44,632 nt of DNA from Candidatus Pacearchaeota archaeon (GTDB lineage Archaea > Nanobdellota > Nanobdellia > Pacearchaeales > GW2011-AR1). The position numbers and the translations under genes are program-made. The notes beneath the pieces are model-generated. The model was not told the DNA's origin, did no database searches, and worked only from the letters and a program-made list of their open reading frames with translations. This document shows, piece after piece, positions 34,393 to 42,511 of the stretch. How positions within the stretch are numbered: the stretch's first letter is position 1; every line of letters begins with the position of its first letter. The stretch spans positions 108,913 through 153,544 of the forward strand of contig JAVZCO010000001.1 of the NCBI GenBank assembly GCA_038874355.1. The letters run 5' to 3'.

Positions 34393-35643
34393 TTATGTAA
34401 ATCCTGTTTTTTTTAATAATTCTTTTCCATATAGTTTTCCTAAATCTCCTTTTTTTGAATCTTTTTCTGTGAATCTTTGTTCTTTTTCTATTTGTATTTC
34501 TTTATTATAATATAAAACAGGCACCGCATCATCAGAATGGCCTCTTAAAGAACATGGTGTTGAATGATCTGCTGTAACTAATAATTTAACATTAAATTTA
34601 TTTAAAAATTTAACAATATAGGAAAAAAAGTTTTTATCTAAAATCTCAATCATTGCTTTTTTTTCTAATGGCTTATTGTCATGACCAGGAACATCTATTT
34701 CCTTAAAATGAATATATAAATAATCATATTTCTTAAATTGTTTTTTTATTACCTTTATTGCATAATTACATGCTATTTTTAAAGCATTATTTAAATTTTC
34801 ATAAACATCATAACTTTTTAATTCAGGATAACTAAATGTAAATGGTATAATGTTTAAAGCCTTGCTTATTCCAATTTCTAATGGCATATAAACCATAGAT
34901 GCCCATTTTTTTAATTTTTTTACATTAGGTAAATCAATAGAAGCGTCTCTTGTTAAAATTATATTTGCAGGCAGTAATCCTTTCTTTTTTCTTTCTTTGT
35001 TAATAAGATGTTCTTCTAATACCTTATGAGATTTTTCTATAAAATCATTTACTATGTTTGCTGTAAAATGAGTTATATCTTCTTCATCTAATGGCATAGA
35101 AAATTTAAATTTATTTGATAGTTGAGATTTTCCTTCTTTATGATATGCGGGATCTGTATTTGTTATATTATCAGAAAAACCTCCTTTTAATACTAAAACT
35201 CCTCTATGCTGAATAGTTGGTTTAAAAATAAATTTACACTGCAACTTTACTTTTTTATTTATTTCTTTTGCTAAAATTAAAGCTTCTTTTGTTGTTAAAT
35301 TTCTTCCCGCTCTTCTATCTACTATCTCTTTATTTTCTAAATTATCTATAGTTGCAAAATTAGTTCTTATTGCTAAATCACCATGTTTTATCTCTATATC
35401 AGAACCTAAAGCTTCTAAGCTTCCTCTATAACCAACATAATAATCGCAACCAAACAAAGAAAGAATAGCAGAATCTGACTCAGGAACAACCCCTTCTTTT
35501 ATGCTATACATATATCCTAATTTGCTCTTTCTTGCTATAATATCTAAATTAGGAGTTCTAGCTGCTTCTAATGGAGTTTTATTATTTAATAAAATACAAG
35601 GTAAATCTCCTAAACCATCTATTATTATAAATATTCCTTTCAT
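34393..35643 (-). CDS. apgM: Cofactor-independent phosphoglycerate mutase, archaeal type (ApgM)
   Basis: ApgM interconverts 3- and 2-phosphoglycerate. The metal-binding start MKGIFIIIDGLGDLP, the catalytic serine in VPESDSAILSLFGCDYYVGY, RTNFATID, DRRAGRNLTTKEA, and the C-terminal metal site HFKEIDVPGHDNKP and TADHSTPCSLRGHSDDAVPV are all present. The 416 residues are normal for the archaeal family of the alkaline-phosphatase superfamily. TTTATATAG 26 bases upstream gives a leaderless mRNA, and the gins gene follows in the same operon. Confidence 0.95.
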   Translation of the reverse strand: MKGIFIIIDGLGDLPCILLNNKTPLEAARTPNLDIIARKSKLGYMYSIKEGVVPESDSAILSLFGCDYYVGYRGSLEALGSDIEIKHGDLAIRTNFATIDNLENKEIVDRRAGRNLTTKEALILAKEINKKVKLQCKFIFKPTIQHRGVLVLKGGFSDNITNTDPAYHKEGKSQLSNKFKFSMPLDEEDITHFTANIVNDFIEKSHKVLEEHLINKERKKKGLLPANIILTRDASIDLPNVKKLKKWASMVYMPLEIGISKALNIIPFTFSYPELKSYDVYENLNNALKIACNYAIKVIKKQFKKYDYLYIHFKEIDVPGHDNKPLEKKAMIEILDKNFFSYIVKFLNKFNVKLLVTADHSTPCSLRGHSDDAVPVLYYNKEIQIEKEQRFTEKDSKKGDLGKLYGKELLKKTGFT

Positions 35644-35767
35644 ATATATTTTAATTAAAATAACTATATAAATGTTTTTTTATTTTATTATATAAATGAT
35701 ATTTAAAGAGAAATAAATTTTATTTTATTAACAAAAGTATTTTAAATAAAAAAATTCTATTTTTATA

Positions 35768-36826
35768 ATGTTTAATAAATTTAAAGAGAAATTAAAAAAC
35801 TTTTTTTCAAAAGTAAGAAAAGAAGAGAAAGAAGAAAAAACTTTAATTATCGACGAGAAAGAAGAAAAGAAAGAGAAGGAAATAATAAAAAAAGAAGAAA
35901 AAGAGATAGGAGAAAAAATATTTCAAGATATAGAAAAAGAAGATAAAAAAACGGGTATTTTTACTAAGTTTAAGGAAAGATTCAAAAGAAAAATAACAGA
36001 AGAAAAATTTGATATTATTTGGCAAAATTTAGAAGAAATTTTAATAGAAAATAATGTTGCTTTTTCTGTTGTAAGAAAAATAAAAGAAGATTTGAAAAAA
36101 AACTTAATAGAAAAAGAAATAAAAAAATCAATAGAGGAAGATATAAAAGAAGCTTTAAAAGAATCTATAAAAGGAATATTAAAAGAAGAAAAAGATATTA
36201 TTGAAAAAATAAAAAACAGATTGAAAGAAAAAAAACCTTATGTTATTGTTTTTTTTGGTATTAATGGAACAGGAAAAACAACAACAATAGCAAAATTATC
36301 TTACTTATTACAAAAAAATAAATTATCTTGTGTTTTATCTGCTTCTGATACATTTAGAGCTGCCTCTATAGAACAACTATCTTATCATGCTTCTAAATTG
36401 AAAGTACCTATAATAAAATCATCTTATGGGGCAGATCCAGCTTCTGTTGCCTTTGATGCTATACAATATGCCAAAGCTCATAATATAGATGTTGTTTTGA
36501 TTGATACAGCTGGAAGAATGCATACACAAACAAACTTAATAAGAGAAATGGAAAAAATAGTTAGAGTGTCTAAACCAGATTTAAAATTGTTTGTAGGAGA
36601 AGCAATAGCAGGAAATGATATTGTTGAGCAAGTTAAAATATTTGATAGCCATATTGGAATAGATGGAATAATATTAAGCAAAGCAGATGTTGACGAAAAA
36701 AGTGGTTCTGTTTTATCTGTAAGTTATATTACAAATAAACCAATATTATTTTTAGGAACAGGCCAAAAATATGATGATTTAGAAATCTTTGAAAAAGAAA
36801 AAATAATAAAAAGGATATTTGAATAA
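35768..36826 (+). CDS. ftsY: Signal recognition particle receptor FtsY
   Basis: FtsY docks SRP-ribosome complexes at the membrane. Residues 1-70 form a highly charged Lys/Glu acidic-basic A region, and then the N domain leads into the G domain with the P-loop FFGINGTGKTTTIAKL (164-171 core), SASDTFRAASIEQL, the IDTAGRMHTQTNLIREM motif, the SKAD specificity motif and FLGTGQKYDDLEIF at the end. The 352 residues are typical. TTTAAATAA about 25 bases upstream supports this start. It is encoded about 0.4 kb before its partner SRP54. Confidence 0.95.
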   Translation: MFNKFKEKLKNFFSKVRKEEKEEKTLIIDEKEEKKEKEIIKKEEKEIGEKIFQDIEKEDKKTGIFTKFKERFKRKITEEKFDIIWQNLEEILIENNVAFSVVRKIKEDLKKNLIEKEIKKSIEEDIKEALKESIKGILKEEKDIIEKIKNRLKEKKPYVIVFFGINGTGKTTTIAKLSYLLQKNKLSCVLSASDTFRAASIEQLSYHASKLKVPIIKSSYGADPASVAFDAIQYAKAHNIDVVLIDTAGRMHTQTNLIREMEKIVRVSKPDLKLFVGEAIAGNDIVEQVKIFDSHIGIDGIILSKADVDEKSGSVLSVSYITNKPILFLGTGQKYDDLEIFEKEKIIKRIFE

Positions 36827-37190
36827 AAAATAAATATAAAGAATAAAAAGTTTTTAGAAAAATATTTTCTTTATAGAATAGAGAAAGATTATCTTATTGA
36901 TTTTATTTATTTTATTAATCTAATAATATTTTTTAAATTAAATCCTTTAAATCCTATATTTACTTTTTTATTCCTTAAATATTAAAAGAAATAATATCTT
37001 TTTACTCTCTTTTTATCTTTTCTTTTTTTTAGGCTCTTCTTCCTTCTCTTCTTTGTTTTTCTTTTTTGCTTTTTTCTTAATATATCTTTCATTTAGGAAG
37101 AAAAATAGATAATTTTTTAAGTTCTAATTAGATATTTTTCCATATTTCTAAAACAACAAAACTTATAATACCTTCTAAATTTATATTAAA
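36827..37190. other. Stretch between ftsY and srp54 with gene fragments
   Basis: No intact gene is visible in these 364 bases. On the plus strand, directly after the ftsY stop, an open frame without a start reads a membrane-like peptide (YLIDFIYFINLIIFFKLNPL, then NPIFTFLFLKY). Near 37040-37113 another frame ends FFLIYLSFRKKNR, matching the C-terminus of the membrane protein encoded after srp54. On the minus strand the same stretch could give a Lys/Glu-rich tail (NKEEKEEEPKKKKR). These look like decayed copies, not a working gene. Confidence 0.4.
37069..37104 (+). repeat. 36-bp exact direct repeat, copy 1 (upstream of srp54)
   Basis: This is identical over 36 bases to 39091-39126. It begins CTTTTTTCTTAATATATC and ends ATTTAGGAAGAAAA. 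In this copy the frame reads FFLIYLSFRKKNR-stop, so it looks like the 3' end of a lost paralogue of the membrane protein gene downstream of srp54. Confidence 0.8.
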
Positions 37191-38561
37191 ATGTTAAGCG
37201 GATTATCAAACACATTGAGAAAAATAAAAGACAAGATAGCAAATGCCATATTTCTAGATAGAAAAATAATAGAAGAAGCGGCAGAAGAACTAAAATATGC
37301 TTTAATAGAAGCAGATGTTGATTTAGATTTGGTTAAAGAAATAACAAACAAAATAAAAGAACAAGCAAAAGAAGAAAAAATTAAAAGCATAGAAAAAAAA
37401 GACCAGCTAATAAAATTCATTTATGATGAAATAATAAAAATTTTAGGAAAAGAAGAATACGAATTAAAATTAGAAAAAGGAAAATCACAAAAAATAATGT
37501 TTATAGGTTTGTATGGAAGCGGTAAAACTACTGTAATTGCTAAACTTGCAAACTATTATTCAAAAAGAGGATTTAAAGTATGTGTGTTAGGATTAGATGT
37601 GCATAGACCAGCAGCTCCTGAACAGCTCGAACAACTTTCTAAAAAAATAAATGTTTCTTGCTTTATAGACAAACAAGAAAAAAATCCTCTAACAATATAT
37701 GAGAAATACAAAAATGATATAAAAAAATATGATTTGTGTTTTATAGATACAGCTGGTCGACACGACTTAGATTCTGAACTTATAAAAGAAATAAAGAAAC
37801 TAGAAAAAACAATAATGCCAAATTATACTTTATTAGTAATTCCTGCTGATATAGGCCAAGCAGCAAAAAAGCAAGTTTTAGAATTCAAAAAATCCTGTAC
37901 TATTCATGGAATCATAGTTAATAGAATGGATTCTTCTGCTAAAGGAGGTGGTGCACTAACAGCATCTTACTTAACAAATACAAGAGTTTATTTTATTGGA
38001 ACTGGCGAACATATAGTAGATATAGAAAAATTTTCTCCTCAAAGTTTTGTTTCTCGTTTATTAGGAATGGGCGACTTAAAAACATTAATAGAAAAAATAG
38101 AAACAGCAACAGAAAAAAAAGAAATAAAAAAAGAAAAATTTACTTTATTGGATTTCTATAATCAAATAGAGAGTATGCAAAATTTAGGCCCTTTTTCTAA
38201 ATTAACAGAAATGATACCGGGAATTTCTGCATTAAAAGAAAAATTGAAATCAGAAACTATAGATGAACAACAAGAAAAAACAAAGAGATGGAAATATGCA
38301 ATACAAAGCATGACAAAAGCAGAAATAGAAAACCCTGAACTATTAGAAAAACAACCTTCTAGAATAACAAGAATAAGCAAAGGCAGCGGAGTAAAAACTT
38401 CTGAAATAAAAGAATTATTAACTCAATACAAAATGATAAAAGGATTTGCAAAAACAGAAAAAGAAATTGATATAGAAAAATTGCAAAAAGGACAAATACC
38501 TAGCGGCATATCAAGAAAACAATTAATGAAACTTGCTAAAAAATACAGAGGAAAAATTTAA
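37191..38561 (+). CDS. srp54: Signal recognition particle 54 kDa protein (SRP54)
   Basis: SRP54 binds signal peptides and SRP RNA and forms a GTPase pair with FtsY. The N domain precedes the P-loop FIGLYGSGKTTVIAKLANYY (106-113 core). LGLDVHRPAAPEQLEQL, IDTAGRHDLDSELI, the VNRMDSSAKGGGALTASYLT region and FIGTGEHIVDIEKF complete the G domain. The C-terminal M domain runs from about 315 (TLLDFYNQIESMQNLGPFSK; PSRITRISKGSGVKTSEIKE). The 456 residues are typical, though the M domain contains few methionines. The 7S RNA gene was not found in the window. Confidence 0.96.
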   Translation: MLSGLSNTLRKIKDKIANAIFLDRKIIEEAAEELKYALIEADVDLDLVKEITNKIKEQAKEEKIKSIEKKDQLIKFIYDEIIKILGKEEYELKLEKGKSQKIMFIGLYGSGKTTVIAKLANYYSKRGFKVCVLGLDVHRPAAPEQLEQLSKKINVSCFIDKQEKNPLTIYEKYKNDIKKYDLCFIDTAGRHDLDSELIKEIKKLEKTIMPNYTLLVIPADIGQAAKKQVLEFKKSCTIHGIIVNRMDSSAKGGGALTASYLTNTRVYFIGTGEHIVDIEKFSPQSFVSRLLGMGDLKTLIEKIETATEKKEIKKEKFTLLDFYNQIESMQNLGPFSKLTEMIPGISALKEKLKSETIDEQQEKTKRWKYAIQSMTKAEIENPELLEKQPSRITRISKGSGVKTSEIKELLTQYKMIKGFAKTEKEIDIEKLQKGQIPSGISRKQLMKLAKKYRGKI

Positions 38562-38585
38562 AAAATAAAGTAAATTTATTATCAC

Positions 38586-39137
38586 ATGATTGAGTATAGT
38601 ATTAGAAGAACTATTCAAATAATAATAAATTATTCATTATTATATTTACTTCCATTCGCTCTTGTTTTAATTTGTATAATTCTTTTTTTTAAGAATTATA
38701 AAAAATTTGACAGATGGATGAAAGTTACAGGGTCAATTCTAATATTTTTAATGTTTATTAATTGGGTGTTTTCATTAATTGAATGGATTAATTATAGATT
38801 AAATCCCAATAGCTATGGATATGAGTGTTGTGATTGGATAATTTTACTTTATTTTGCATTTGTAATTGGAATAAGTGTTTTTTTATTTTTATTTACCTTC
38901 TTTATTCATAAATTTATAAAAAGAAATATTAAAATAGCAAGAATTTTGTCTGTAATTTTTTCTTTAATTTCTTTTTATATATTTATTGTTTTTTATATTA
39001 TTGATAAAAAGGAAATTAAGTGTCCTGATATTTATTTTTGTACTTTTAATTTTATAATTTATATCCTTCCAATTTTATTAATTTTCTATTCTTTTTTCTT
39101 AATATATCTTTCATTTAGGAAGAAAATACATTATTGA
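38586..39137 (+). CDS. Hypothetical five-span membrane protein after srp54
   Basis: This 183-residue protein has about five hydrophobic segments (YSLLYLLPFALVLICIILFF; TGSILIFLMFINWVFSLI; IILLYFAFVIGISVFLFLF; and two near the C-terminus) with short basic loops. A cysteine pair in GYECCDW and two more in IKCPDIYFC lie in loops. It starts 24 bases after srp54. The last 36 bases but eleven are the second copy of a direct repeat. I do not recognise the family. Confidence 0.6.
   Translation: MIEYSIRRTIQIIINYSLLYLLPFALVLICIILFFKNYKKFDRWMKVTGSILIFLMFINWVFSLIEWINYRLNPNSYGYECCDWIILLYFAFVIGISVFLFLFTFFIHKFIKRNIKIARILSVIFSLISFYIFIVFYIIDKKEIKCPDIYFCTFNFIIYILPILLIFYSFFLIYLSFRKKIHY
39091..39126 (+). repeat. 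36-bp exact direct repeat, copy 2 (3' end of membrane protein gene)
   Basis: This is identical over 36 bases to 37069-37104. It encodes FFLIYLSFRKK, the last part of the membrane protein ending at 39137. The two copies bracket srp54 at a distance of 2022 bases. Confidence 0.8.
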
Positions 39138-39185
39138 AAAAATAAAAAATGAAAAAAGAGAAAAAAAATAAAAAAATAGAAATTT

Positions 39186-39659
39186 CTAAGCTAAACAATA
39201 AGTTACATATTTCTTTACTCCAAGTGCTAAATCAAGTAGCATTTTATGATCTGATTCTGATATTTTTCCATCTGAATTTAGATCAATACAACAAATATTT
39301 GTTGTAGTTATAAATCTTCCGGAAAGAACATTTTCCATTATTACCGAATCAGATATATCAATTTTTCCATCTGAATTTAAATCTCCGATTCGCTGTCCTT
39401 TATAACAACTAACAACTTTAGTATCATTACGCCAAATATACAAAGTATCAACATATTTTATTAAATCACCAATAGTTAATTTGACAGGAGAAATCATATT
39501 ATCAATCTCTTCTTTGGTGTATACCTCATATTTTCCAAGCGTATTTGCATTAACTCTTATTACATTTCCTGTTATCTTGTTTGTTATTAAAGTAACTGCA
39601 ACTGATACTACAATAACTATTAGAATTATTGCCAAGATATTTAAATTGTTTTTTTCCAT
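39186..39659 (-). CDS. Membrane-anchored protein with a dockerin-like calcium-binding domain
   Basis: This 157-residue protein has an N-terminal membrane anchor (residues 7-26, NILAIILIVIVVSVAVTLIT) and a coiled or helical middle. The C-terminus (about 90-150) has two copies of the dockerin type I calcium loop, DLNSDGKIDISDSVIMENVL (93-112) and DLNSDGKISESDHKMLLDLA (126-145), with Asp, Asn, Asp and Asp at the calcium-ligand positions. Cysteines at 85, 123, 124 and 155 could pair outside the cell. Dockerins bind cohesins; no cohesin is seen in the window. A strong GGAGGT lies eight bases before the ATG. Confidence 0.85.
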   Translation of the reverse strand: MEKNNLNILAIILIVIVVSVAVTLITNKITGNVIRVNANTLGKYEVYTKEEIDNMISPVKLTIGDLIKYVDTLYIWRNDTKVVSCYKGQRIGDLNSDGKIDISDSVIMENVLSGRFITTTNICCIDLNSDGKISESDHKMLLDLALGVKKYVTYCLA

Positions 39660-39667
39660 TGTTTTTT

Positions 39668-39673
39668 ACCTCC
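39668..39673 (-). promoter_or_regulatory. Shine-Dalgarno GGAGGT for the dockerin-like gene
   Basis: GGAGGT on the reverse strand lies eight bases before the ATG at 39659. It is one of the few first-in-transcript genes here with a leader and a ribosome binding site. Confidence 0.75.
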
Positions 39674-39704
39674 TTTCAAATCTTTTTCTTTCAAAAATTA
39701 AACG

Positions 39705-39719
39705 ATATATATATATATA
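39705..39719. promoter_or_regulatory. Alternating TA tract shared by divergent dockerin and bud32 genes
   Basis: A run of alternating A and T is centred about 30 bases before the bud32 ATG (39743) and about 50 bases before the dockerin ATG (39659). As TATA sequence is nearly symmetrical, it may be the TBP site for both directions. Confidence 0.5.
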
Positions 39720-39742
39720 CTTTTCTATTCTTCTTTATTAAA

Positions 39743-40354
39743 ATGACAGATGAAAAAATTCTTGCAAGAGGGGCAGAAGCAATTCTTATTAAAAAAGATA
39801 ATTTGCTAATAAAAAGAAGAATAAAAAAATCTTATAGAATTCCAGAAATAGATGAAAGATTAAGAAAATTAAGAACAAGAGCAGAAGGAAGAATAATGAA
39901 AAAACTTTATGGAAAAATAAATATTCCTAAAATTATCTCTGATGATGAAAAAAATAAAGAGATAATTATGGAATATATAGAAGGAAAAAAATTATCAGAG
40001 CATTTAGATAACTTTTCTTTAGAAAGACAAAAAAAGATATGTGAAAAAATTGGAAATATAGTTGCAATACTACATGAAAATGATATTATTCATAATGATT
40101 TAACAACAAGCAACATGATATTAAAAAATAATAAAATTTATTTTATTGATTTTGGTTTATCTTTTTTCAGCAAAAGAATAGAGGATAAAGCAGTAGATTT
40201 GCATTTGTTTAAACAAGCTCTTGAATCAAAGCATTACAAAAATTTTGATTCTCTTTGGAATTCTTTTTTGCAAGGTTATAAAATTAATAAAGATTTTGAA
40301 AAAATAATGGAACAATTTAAAAAAGTAGAAAAAAGAGGAAGATACAAACATTGA
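39743..40354 (+). CDS. bud32: KEOPS complex kinase/ATPase Bud32
   Basis: Bud32 is the small RIO-like kinase of KEOPS, which makes threonylcarbamoyl-adenosine 37 in tRNAs. The start MTDEKILARGAEAILIKKDN, ATP-binding lysine in IKRRIKKSYRIPEID, EYIEGKKLSEHL, the catalytic HNDLTTSNMIL and metal-binding DFGLSFFSKRIEDKAVDLHL, and the end KVEKRGRYKH are diagnostic. At 203 residues it is the stand-alone form, not fused to Kae1 as in many archaea. This ATG was preferred over one at 39629 because the extension is hydrophobic and crosses the TA-rich promoter. Confidence 0.95.
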   Translation: MTDEKILARGAEAILIKKDNLLIKRRIKKSYRIPEIDERLRKLRTRAEGRIMKKLYGKINIPKIISDDEKNKEIIMEYIEGKKLSEHLDNFSLERQKKICEKIGNIVAILHENDIIHNDLTTSNMILKNNKIYFIDFGLSFFSKRIEDKAVDLHLFKQALESKHYKNFDSLWNSFLQGYKINKDFEKIMEQFKKVEKRGRYKH

Positions 40355-40421
40355 CCAAACTTAAATAATAAATTTAATATTAAAGGAAATTTTATAAACT
40401 AACTGTAATTAAAATATCTAT

Positions 40422-40494
40422 AGCCCTGTCGTCCAGCGGTCAAGGATATGAGGCTTTGGACCTCAGGACCCAGGTTCGAATCCTGGCAGGGCTA
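40422..40494 (+). tRNA. tRNA-Gln (TTG anticodon)
   Basis: Acceptor AGCCCTG/CAGGGCT (A1:U72), anticodon stem TGAGG/CCTCA with loop CTTTGGA (anticodon TTG), and T arm CCAGG-TTCGAAT-CCTGG. Discriminator A. No intron. Confidence 0.95.
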
Positions 40495-40538
40495 TAAATT
40501 ACTTTTTAATAAAATAGAACTTTTATAATACAATAAAA

Positions 40539-40765
40539 ATGCATAAAAAAATATTCTTAGAAAGTAATTAAAGATGCTAAAATAAAAATTAATTTTAAAA
40601 AAGGATTATCAAAATAAAAAAATTTGTCTTTATCCAGAGGACATTAGAAGAATTATTGTTAAATTAATAAAAATGAATTATAAAAAATATAAAACAAACA
40701 TAGTAAGAATAAAAATTTCTTTAAAAAATAGCAATATCATAACATTTAAAAATGAAAAAAAATAA
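40539..40765 (+). pseudogene. Possible relic gene before rps15
   Basis: After an ATG at 40539, coding-like segments appear in changing frames: MHKKIFLES, then VIKDAKIKINFKKGLSK-stop, then, one base shifted, NKKICLYPEDIRRIIVKLIK and MNYKKYKTNIVRIKISLKNS, ending NIITFKNEKK-stop at 40765. About two frameshifts would restore a basic protein of about 75 residues. It may equally be non-coding A-rich DNA whose frame is open by chance. Confidence 0.35.
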
Positions 40766-40780
40766 AAAAGAATATAAAAA

Positions 40781-41146
40781 ATGGCAAGACAAAAAAAATT
40801 AGAAGTAGAAGATAAAATAGAAGAAAAAAAAGAAATTAAAGGAAAAAAAGAAATAGAAAAAATTATAATTGAATTAGCTAAATCTGGTCTTACAGCAGAA
40901 AAAATAGGATTAGTTTTAAAACAAAAATATAACATAAATAATGTAAAAAAAGAGACTGGAAAAAAAATTTCCCAGATTTTAAAAGAAAATAATTTATACA
41001 TTGATCCTGATATTAAAAATCTTAAAGAAAAAAAAGAAAGATTAGAAAAACATATAGCAAAACATAAACATGATTATACAGCAAAAAGAATTTTACCAAT
41101 AGTTGCATCAAAGGTAAAAAAATTAGAAAAAATTAAAGAAAAATAA
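40781..41146 (+). CDS. rps15: 30S ribosomal protein S15
   Basis: The 121-residue protein has the archaeal S15 core: ELAKSGLTAEKIGLVLKQKY, KKETGKKISQILKENNL, the helix around RLEKHIAKHKHDYTAKRILP and VASKVKKLEKIKEK. The N-terminus is a Lys/Glu-rich extension instead of the usual MARMHSRRKGKS stretch, and the whole is about 30 residues shorter than typical archaeal S15. It is followed 18 bases later by the GAN nuclease gene, a common archaeal pair. Confidence 0.9.
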   Translation: MARQKKLEVEDKIEEKKEIKGKKEIEKIIIELAKSGLTAEKIGLVLKQKYNINNVKKETGKKISQILKENNLYIDPDIKNLKEKKERLEKHIAKHKHDYTAKRILPIVASKVKKLEKIKEK

Positions 41147-41164
41147 TTTTCTTTTTACTTTAAA

Positions 41165-42487
41165 ATGAAGAATGAAATAAAAAATATAGCAAATATTTTT
41201 TTAGAAAAAATAAAAAATAGTAGAGCTTATATAATAACCCACTTTGATACCGATGGAATTACTTCTGCTGCTATATTTTCTCTTTTTCTGAAAAAAATTG
41301 ATGTACCTTTTAAGATAAAAATAGTTCCTTATCTAGAAAAAGAATTTATAAAAAATTTAAATAAAGAAACTAAAGAAAAAGATATTATAATTTTTTTAGA
41401 TTTAGGCAGCTCTTATATAGAAGAATTAGAAAACTTAAACAAAGATGTTTTTATTTTAGATCATCATGAAACTGAAAAAAGGAAAAAATACGAGAGGGTT
41501 TTTTTTATTAATCCCCATCTTTTCGGTCAAGAGCAAATAAGTGCTGCTGGTCTATGTTATTTTTTTTCAAAGGCATTAAATAAAGAAGATAAAGAAATGG
41601 CAAATCTTGCTGTTATAGGTATGGTTGGAGATGTCTTAGAAAGAGAGATAAGTAAAATGAATAATGAAATATTGAATGATGCTGAAGTAGTAATAAAAAA
41701 AGGATTAATGCTTTATCCTTCAACAAGGCCGATTAATAAAACTTTGGAATATTCAAACATATTTATACCAGGAGTTACAGGAGATTCTTTAGGTGTGATT
41801 AGATTATTAAATGAATGTGGAATAAAAAAAGAAAACGGATCTTATAAAACTTTACTAGAATTGAATAAAGAAGAAGTTTCTAAATTGATAACATCTATAT
41901 TATTAAGAACAAATATAGAAGAAAAAGAATTAATAGGAAATATCTATTTAATAAAATTTTTTAATAAATTAAGTGATGCTAGAGATATAAGTTCAATGAT
42001 AAATGCTTGTTCTAGATTAGGTTATAGTGAAACTGCTCTTTTGCTATGTTTACAAAAAGAAAAAGCTATAAAAAAAGCAGAAGAAATATATGCTAAATAC
42101 AAACAAGAAATAATTAACGGCTTACAATTTATACAAGAAAATAAAATTGAAGGAAAAAATTATATTATAATAAATGCAAAAAGTAGAATAAGAAGTTCAT
42201 TAATTGGAACAATAACAAGTATATTAATTCATTCTATAAGCAAAGAAAAAGATTTAATTATTGTTGGAATGGCTTACGATTCAAAAAATATTAAAGTTTC
42301 TGTAAGAGTCTCTAATGGATTAAAAGAAATAAATGCTAAAGAAATTTTAGAAAAAATTGTTAAAGTGGTTGGTGGCGAGTATGGCGGCCACAAAAAAGCT
42401 GCTGGTTGTATAATTAATAAAAATGATGAAGATAAATTTTTAGAAATTTTAAAGAAGAATCTTGAGATAGAAGTCATAAAGATTTAA
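41165..42487 (+). CDS. DHH-family RecJ-like nuclease (GAN, GINS-associated)
   Basis: The DHH phosphoesterase motifs are present: THFDTDGITSAAIFSLFLKK, FLDLGSS, the signature FILDHHET, and AVIGMVGDVLE. The C-terminal DHHA1 domain ends with GGEYGGHKKAAGCII. The 440 residues match archaeal GAN, a single-strand-specific 5' exonuclease that joins GINS and MCM as a Cdc45-like partner. Its gene neighbours S15 as in many archaea. A GINS subunit is encoded at 33821. Confidence 0.93.
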   Translation: MKNEIKNIANIFLEKIKNSRAYIITHFDTDGITSAAIFSLFLKKIDVPFKIKIVPYLEKEFIKNLNKETKEKDIIIFLDLGSSYIEELENLNKDVFILDHHETEKRKKYERVFFINPHLFGQEQISAAGLCYFFSKALNKEDKEMANLAVIGMVGDVLEREISKMNNEILNDAEVVIKKGLMLYPSTRPINKTLEYSNIFIPGVTGDSLGVIRLLNECGIKKENGSYKTLLELNKEEVSKLITSILLRTNIEEKELIGNIYLIKFFNKLSDARDISSMINACSRLGYSETALLLCLQKEKAIKKAEEIYAKYKQEIINGLQFIQENKIEGKNYIIINAKSRIRSSLIGTITSILIHSISKEKDLIIVGMAYDSKNIKVSVRVSNGLKEINAKEILEKIVKVVGGEYGGHKKAAGCIINKNDEDKFLEILKKNLEIEVIKI

Positions 42488-42492
42488 ATATA
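42483..42492 (+). promoter_or_regulatory. TATA box for aif2a inside the end of the GAN gene
   Basis: TTTAAATATA is centred about 25 bases before the aIF2alpha ATG at 42512 and overlaps the GAN stop, so aif2a and nop10 can be transcribed independently as a leaderless mRNA. Confidence 0.55.
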
Positions 42493-42511
42493 GAATAATT
42501 TTCTTTTCTTT

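Noticed and set aside
36827-37190. SRP 7S RNA between ftsY and srp54
   Set aside because: The location is attractive, but the stretch is A/T-rich without the GC-rich helices and the conserved GGAA/GNAR loops of SRP RNA.
39629-39742. Longer Bud32 start at 39629
   Set aside because: The added residues are hydrophobic noise read across the TA-rich promoter; the family starts at MTDEKIL.
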